This document shows, one piece after another, positions 6,432-9,236 of a DNA stretch of 9,236 nucleotides. Every line of letters starts with the position of its first letter. The stretch's first letter is position 1. A program made the position numbers and the translations under genes. The stretch spans positions 1 to 9,236 of the forward strand of contig JAEOSH010000072.1 of assembly GCA_016840465.1 (NCBI GenBank), written 5' to 3'. The notes under the pieces were generated by a model that saw only the letters and a program-made list of their open reading frames with translations, made no database searches and was not told where the DNA came from. Origin of the DNA: Candidatus Baldrarchaeum yapensis. Its GTDB lineage: Archaea; Asgardarchaeota; Baldrarchaeia; Baldrarchaeales; Baldrarchaeaceae.

Positions 6432-7526
6432 ATGGTTGTCGTTGCGAAGATCGGCGGATCCCTACTCACGTCCGCGCATGACTACATGAAGGTCGTGGAG
6501 AAGATAAAGGAACTCGCTCGGGAAGATGACGTCATCGTAGTGGTTTCCGCAATGAAGGGCGTCACCTCCAAACTAATTGAAACCCTATCATCTGAAAACC
6601 CCGAGAGGGAACTACGTGAGATATTCGCGAAGCACATCTCCATTTTGGAGGCAGTGTCTCCATCGCCGGAGAAGGGAATAAGAGAGATGAGCAAGCTCCT
6701 CGATGAGGCCCTGAACGGAATCAGGCGGTTCAAGGCGGGAATGATCGACGGAAAGGACATAGTGCTCTCCATGGGGGAAAGACTCTCGATAATAATACTG
6801 AGGGAGGCCCTCAGGCGGGAAAACATCAGGGGAGTATCACTGGAGGGGGGAATCGCCGGGATAATCACGGATGAAGAGTTCGGAAACGCGAAACCGATAA
6901 TGGATGAGTGCATGCGGACAATACCATCAGTACTGCTACCAATCCTCGGCGAGGAAACGGTGCCCGTGGTCGCAGGATTCACGGGAGTGACTAGAGACGG
7001 GAGGATAACAACCCTCGGAAGGGGAGGGTCGGATCTCACCGCATCCCTGATAGCATCCGTGCTGAGGGTCCGCCTACTCCTTCTATACACAGACGTGCCG
7101 GGAATCATGACAGGGGATCCCAGCACCGTAAACCACGCCAGAACGATACCCGCAGTTGGCTTAGAAGAGGCAGACGCCATGGCAAGACTGAGAGTCAAGA
7201 AGTTCCACCCACTGACGTTCATGCCGATCATGAGACTGAAGCCCCGGCGCATGGGCATCTTCATAGGAACCCTCGACGGCAGGGGAACAAGGGTCGTCAG
7301 AAGGCGGGTCCCCCCACCGATAAAAGTGGTATCTCCAAGAGGCGGGGAAATTGTGGTCATCGGTCACGATCCCTCCTTTCTCCTCGACATCGTAAAGCCC
7401 GAGTGGAAAGTGTCCGTGGTCGCGACAGAGGAGCCCTACGCAATCGTCCGCCCGGAAAACGCAACTAGGAAGATGGAGGTCCTCGACGCAATCCACAGCG
7501 CAATCCTAAAAATGATCGGAGGGTGA
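6432..7526 (+). CDS. lysC: Aspartate kinase with a short regulatory tail
   Basis: Phosphorylates L-aspartate with ATP to 4-phospho-L-aspartate, the entry step to lysine, threonine and methionine. Amino-acid-kinase fold motifs are KIGGSLL (6-12), VVVSAMKG (36-43), GERLS (115-119), TLGRGGSDLTA (194-204), YTDVPGIMTGDP (219-230) and KKFHPLTFMPI (256-266). At 364 residues it is shorter than the usual 400-470. After the catalytic core (to about residue 290) only about 72 residues remain, room for one ACT-like unit rather than the normal pair. The last part (VSVVATEEPYAIVRPENA, then a helix) looks like the end of an ACT domain. Allosteric inhibition may therefore be altered or weak, which is inference. 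A GGTGAG ribosome site overlaps the preceding stop; the gap to the homoserine dehydrogenase gene is 4 nt. The gene symbol follows common usage (also called ask). Confidence 0.93.
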   Translation: MVVVAKIGGSLLTSAHDYMKVVEKIKELAREDDVIVVVSAMKGVTSKLIETLSSENPERELREIFAKHISILEAVSPSPEKGIREMSKLLDEALNGIRRFKAGMIDGKDIVLSMGERLSIIILREALRRENIRGVSLEGGIAGIITDEEFGNAKPIMDECMRTIPSVLLPILGEETVPVVAGFTGVTRDGRITTLGRGGSDLTASLIASVLRVRLLLLYTDVPGIMTGDPSTVNHARTIPAVGLEEADAMARLRVKKFHPLTFMPIMRLKPRRMGIFIGTLDGRGTRVVRRRVPPPIKVVSPRGGEIVVIGHDPSFLLDIVKPEWKVSVVATEEPYAIVRPENATRKMEVLDAIHSAILKMIGG

Positions 7527-7530
7527 CCCG

Positions 7531-8595
7531 ATGGTTGAGAGAATCCCGGTCGCGGTAATGGGTGCCACAGGACTCGTGGGTCAGAGGTTCATACAGCTCC
7601 TCCACAGGCACCCGTGGTTCGAACTGGTATCAATAACTGCATCCGAGAGGAGGATCGGACAGAAGTACGGGGAAACCGTTCGGTGGATGTGGTCCGAAGA
7701 ACCTCCAGAGGAGGTCCAGGAAATGAAACTCTCGCCAACGAACTACGAGGGAGTCAGGGATGCAGAAATAGTCTTCTCCGCCCTGCCATCATCCGTAGCG
7801 AGAGAACTGGAACCGGAACTCGCAAAAAGGGGAAAAATAATCGTGTCGAACGCAAGCCCCTTTAGGATGGATGATGATGTCCCCCTCATAAACCCCGAAA
7901 TAAACCCCGACCACCTAAAACTCATCCCGATCCAGCGAGAGAAAAGAAACTGGAAGGGCTTCATCGCCAAAAACCCCAACTGCACCACCGCAATCCTGAC
8001 ACTCTCCCTGAAACCCCTCCTCGATAACTTCGGAATATCAAACGTCAGGGTCGCAACGATGCAGGCCGTCAGCGGCGCCGGATACGAGGGCGTCGTCTCA
8101 ATGGACATAATCGACAACATCATCCCCTTCATAAAAGAGGAGGAGGAAAAGGTGCACCGCGAAACCAAAAAGATCCTCGGAACCCTCACCAGCAACCGCG
8201 TGGAACCCCTGAACATAGGAGTCTCTGCATCCTGCCACAGGGTCCCCGTCCTCGAAGGACACCTCGAAGCAGTTTTCGTGGAACTCAAAGAAAAACCGGA
8301 AGACGTAAATGGGGTCGTAAAAGCTTTGTCCAACTTCAAGGGGAAGCCCCAAGAACTAAAACTCCCAACCGCTCCCGAAAAACCAATAGTCGTCCGAAGC
8401 GAACCTGACAGACCCCAACCCCGATTCGATAGAATGACTGGCGGCGGAATGAGCGTGGTCGTCGGAAGAATCAGGTGGAGCGAAATAGACCAAAACGAGA
8501 TAAAGTACATGGTCCTCGGAAGCAACACAATAAGGGGAGCCGCCGGAACCGCCGTGCTGATAGCAGAACTGCTAAGGGCGGAAAACATGATCTAA
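7531..8595 (+). CDS. asd: Aspartate-semialdehyde dehydrogenase (archaeal/fungal type)
   Basis: Reduces 4-phospho-L-aspartate with NADPH to aspartate 4-semialdehyde, the step between the two enzymes encoded upstream. It has 354 residues, normal for the archaeal/fungal branch. The NADP-binding loop GATGLVGQ is at 11-18 and SNASPFRM at 106-113. Catalytic Cys151 lies in KNPNCTTA, and AVSGAGYEG at 179-187. SCHRVPVLEGH at 234-244 supplies the substrate-binding Arg237 and catalytic His244. LGSNTIRGAAG at 329-339 is the C-terminal cofactor segment. All expected active-site residues are present. GGAGGGTGA at 7518-7526 overlaps the aspartate kinase stop and gives a four-base spacer before ATG. It is the last gene of the operon. 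No T-tract or hairpin terminator is evident just downstream. Confidence 0.95.
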   Translation: MVERIPVAVMGATGLVGQRFIQLLHRHPWFELVSITASERRIGQKYGETVRWMWSEEPPEEVQEMKLSPTNYEGVRDAEIVFSALPSSVARELEPELAKRGKIIVSNASPFRMDDDVPLINPEINPDHLKLIPIQREKRNWKGFIAKNPNCTTAILTLSLKPLLDNFGISNVRVATMQAVSGAGYEGVVSMDIIDNIIPFIKEEEEKVHRETKKILGTLTSNRVEPLNIGVSASCHRVPVLEGHLEAVFVELKEKPEDVNGVVKALSNFKGKPQELKLPTAPEKPIVVRSEPDRPQPRFDRMTGGGMSVVVGRIRWSEIDQNEIKYMVLGSNTIRGAAGTAVLIAELLRAENMI

Positions 8596-8733
8596 ACCCA
8601 CATGGTGTAAGATAAAACTGGATCATCACCGACCAGTAAGTGTCATGACAACAAACCGCTACATACCCCAACAATTCGCCAAATCGAAAACAACCTCTCA
8701 GAAAAACTCACATGCGCTGCACATCATGCTAAG

Positions 8734-8741
8734 TTATAAAA
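8734..8741 (+). promoter_or_regulatory. TATA box upstream of the small ORF/clan AA remnant
   Basis: TTATAAAA predicts transcription start near 8763, giving about a 26-nt leader to the GTG at 8789, the same geometry as the homoserine operon promoter. The stretch 8596-8733 between the asd gene and this box is A-rich and shows no gene or clear structure. Confidence 0.5.
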
Positions 8742-8788
8742 GATTAAGGGACAAAAATAGAGTAGATCTCGGAACATGGTGAACCTCT

Positions 8789-8929
8789 GTGACAAAGATC
8801 ATCCTGAAGCCGAGAAAAAGACTGGGTAGAATGCGCAGAGGCCCTAAACTTGGCAAAATAGTCCCAATAAAAGGTGCAGAAGATGCCGGTAAGAGTAAAA
8901 GTGAAACTGAAAAGCCCGAAAAGCAATAG
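8789..8929 (+). CDS. Small basic 46-codon ORF, hypothetical
   Basis: GTG start with GGTGA at 8778-8782 six bases upstream and a TATA box at the right distance. The product begins VTKIILKPRKRLGRMRRGPK (first residue read as Met) and ends in a Lys/Glu/Ser-rich tail (SKSETEKPEKQ). It is highly charged, with no membrane segment and no recognised domain. Its last 47 bases overlap the next reading frame in a different frame. Position directly before a clan AA-like gene, and size, would fit a small partner such as an antitoxin-like protein, but nothing in the sequence proves that. It may be a chance ORF; an internal ATG at 8831 is a possible alternative start. Confidence 0.4.
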   Translation: MTKIILKPRKRLGRMRRGPKLGKIVPIKGAEDAGKSKSETEKPEKQ

Positions 8930-9236
8930 GACAATAACGGCACCAGCCCTCCTCAACACAGGCTTTACTACAGATGAACTGGATATCCACGTACCGAAAA
9001 ACGTAGCCGAAGACCTCGGACTGTGGCCTCCGCCAGAAAAATGCCTTGCGGAACTGTTACGGGATAGTAAGCTTAAATACGCATTTGGATATTTTGCTCA
9101 TTTTGATGAAAACTCCTCCAAGACCCGCCCCGTCCGTCGGGCCACGATGGTGGCCTATCGGGGCAGGTCGATGAAGTGTAAAAAATGCGGATCGGTATTG
9201 GATAGGGATGTCGTGGCCGTTCTGAACCTTCGGATG
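8883..9236 (+). pseudogene. Chimeric open frame: clan AA (retropepsin-like) N-terminus joined to TnpB C-terminus
   Basis: One frame stays open from ATG 8883 (GGTG at 8873-8876, spacing six) to the window end, 118 codons with no stop. Residues 1 to about 57 look like the first half of an archaeal clan AA aspartic-protease-like protein. A lysine-rich strand (VRVKVKLKSPK) leads to ALLNTGFTT and HVPKNVAEDLGLWPPPEK. The catalytic D-T/S-G triad position reads Asn25-Thr-Gly, so the parent may already have been non-catalytic. The second half of that fold is missing. From about residue 70 the frame reads as the zinc-ribbon end of a TnpB nuclease. The join lies around residues 58-69 (8 to 12 residues of neither family), in an A/T-rich stretch that includes a TATA-like CTTAAATAC at 9071-9079. 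It is probably a non-functional fusion; the true 3' end lies outside the window. Confidence 0.6.
9090..9236 (+). mobile_element. tnpB: Degenerate C-terminal fragment of IS605/IS607-family TnpB
   Basis: The translation from 9090 gives HFDENSSKT, RPVRRATMVAYRGRSMKCKK, then CGSVLDRDVVAVLNLRM. This matches the TnpB C-terminus, normally SSKTCPVCG, a spacer, CxxCG, then xxDRDVxAxLNL. Both cysteines of the first zinc-ligand pair have become arginine (CGC at 9126 and CGT at 9135, each one transition from a Cys codon). The second pair CKKC and the final RuvC acidic DRD are intact. All upstream catalytic RuvC parts and any TnpA are missing. The fragment may continue beyond the window, where the element's right end would lie. 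Confidence 0.75.

Noticed and set aside
6482-7360. 292-codon antisense open frame over the aspartate kinase gene
   Set aside because: Ser/Thr/Pro-rich shadow with no domain; the + strand kinase has all its motifs.
7743-8588. 281-codon antisense open frame over the aspartate-semialdehyde dehydrogenase gene
   Set aside because: A shadow caused by codon bias of the real gene; low-complexity Ser-rich product with no start signals.
1-9236. CRISPR arrays, tRNA or rRNA genes
   Set aside because: No regularly spaced direct repeats and no tRNA-like T-loop/anticodon arrangement or rRNA sequence recognised on either strand by eye.

Overview
The window looks like chromosomal DNA from an archaeon, most likely a thermophilic member of the TACK group (Thermoproteota or Korarchaeia; this placement is inference). 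Transcription units open with archaeal TATA-like boxes about 25-30 nt before the first gene. Genes inside units carry GGAGGTGA-type Shine-Dalgarno sites that overlap the preceding stop codon. AGG/AGA and ATA codons are common, and the proteins are rich in charged residues. All convincing genes are on the + strand.

Left edge (1-1247): a decayed remnant of the CoA-binding subunit or domain of an ADP-forming acyl-CoA synthetase, with one nonsense mutation and three one-base frameshifts. It runs in frame into a short-chain dehydrogenase/reductase (SDR) that lacks its own N-terminus. The junction falls in the glycine-rich loop coding region and leaves a TTG start behind a good Shine-Dalgarno sequence.

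Regulator (1396-2967): a ~523-residue DNA-binding protein with its own TATA box and two Lrp-like winged helix-turn-helix units in tandem. A 254-nt gap follows, holding a 29-nt imperfect palindrome and the next promoter.

Membrane cluster (3222-5242): a strong TATA box drives a 68-residue two-helix membrane protein resembling VirB2/TrbC-type pilins in topology. It is tightly coupled to a 443-residue protein with a central membrane hairpin and a helical TPR-like C-terminus, and to a 158-residue multi-pass membrane protein. I do not recognise the two larger ones. This is the best candidate for an undescribed system.

Amino-acid operon (5429-8595): homoserine dehydrogenase, aspartate kinase and aspartate-semialdehyde dehydrogenase, separated by 4-nt gaps. 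Together they perform all three steps from aspartate to homoserine, the common route to threonine and methionine; the semialdehyde is also a lysine precursor. The operon has its own promoter, preceded by a perfect 9-5-9 inverted repeat that may be an operator. The aspartate kinase has an unusually short regulatory tail.

Right edge (8596-9236): an intergenic stretch, a TATA box, a 46-codon basic ORF, and an overlapping reading frame open to the window end. That frame begins like an archaeal clan AA (retropepsin-like) protein, with Asn at the catalytic Asp position, and ends as the C-terminal zinc ribbon of an IS605/IS607-type TnpB whose first CxxC pair has become Arg. Both edges are therefore in-frame chimeras around an apparently intact core, either real recombination scars or assembly joins.
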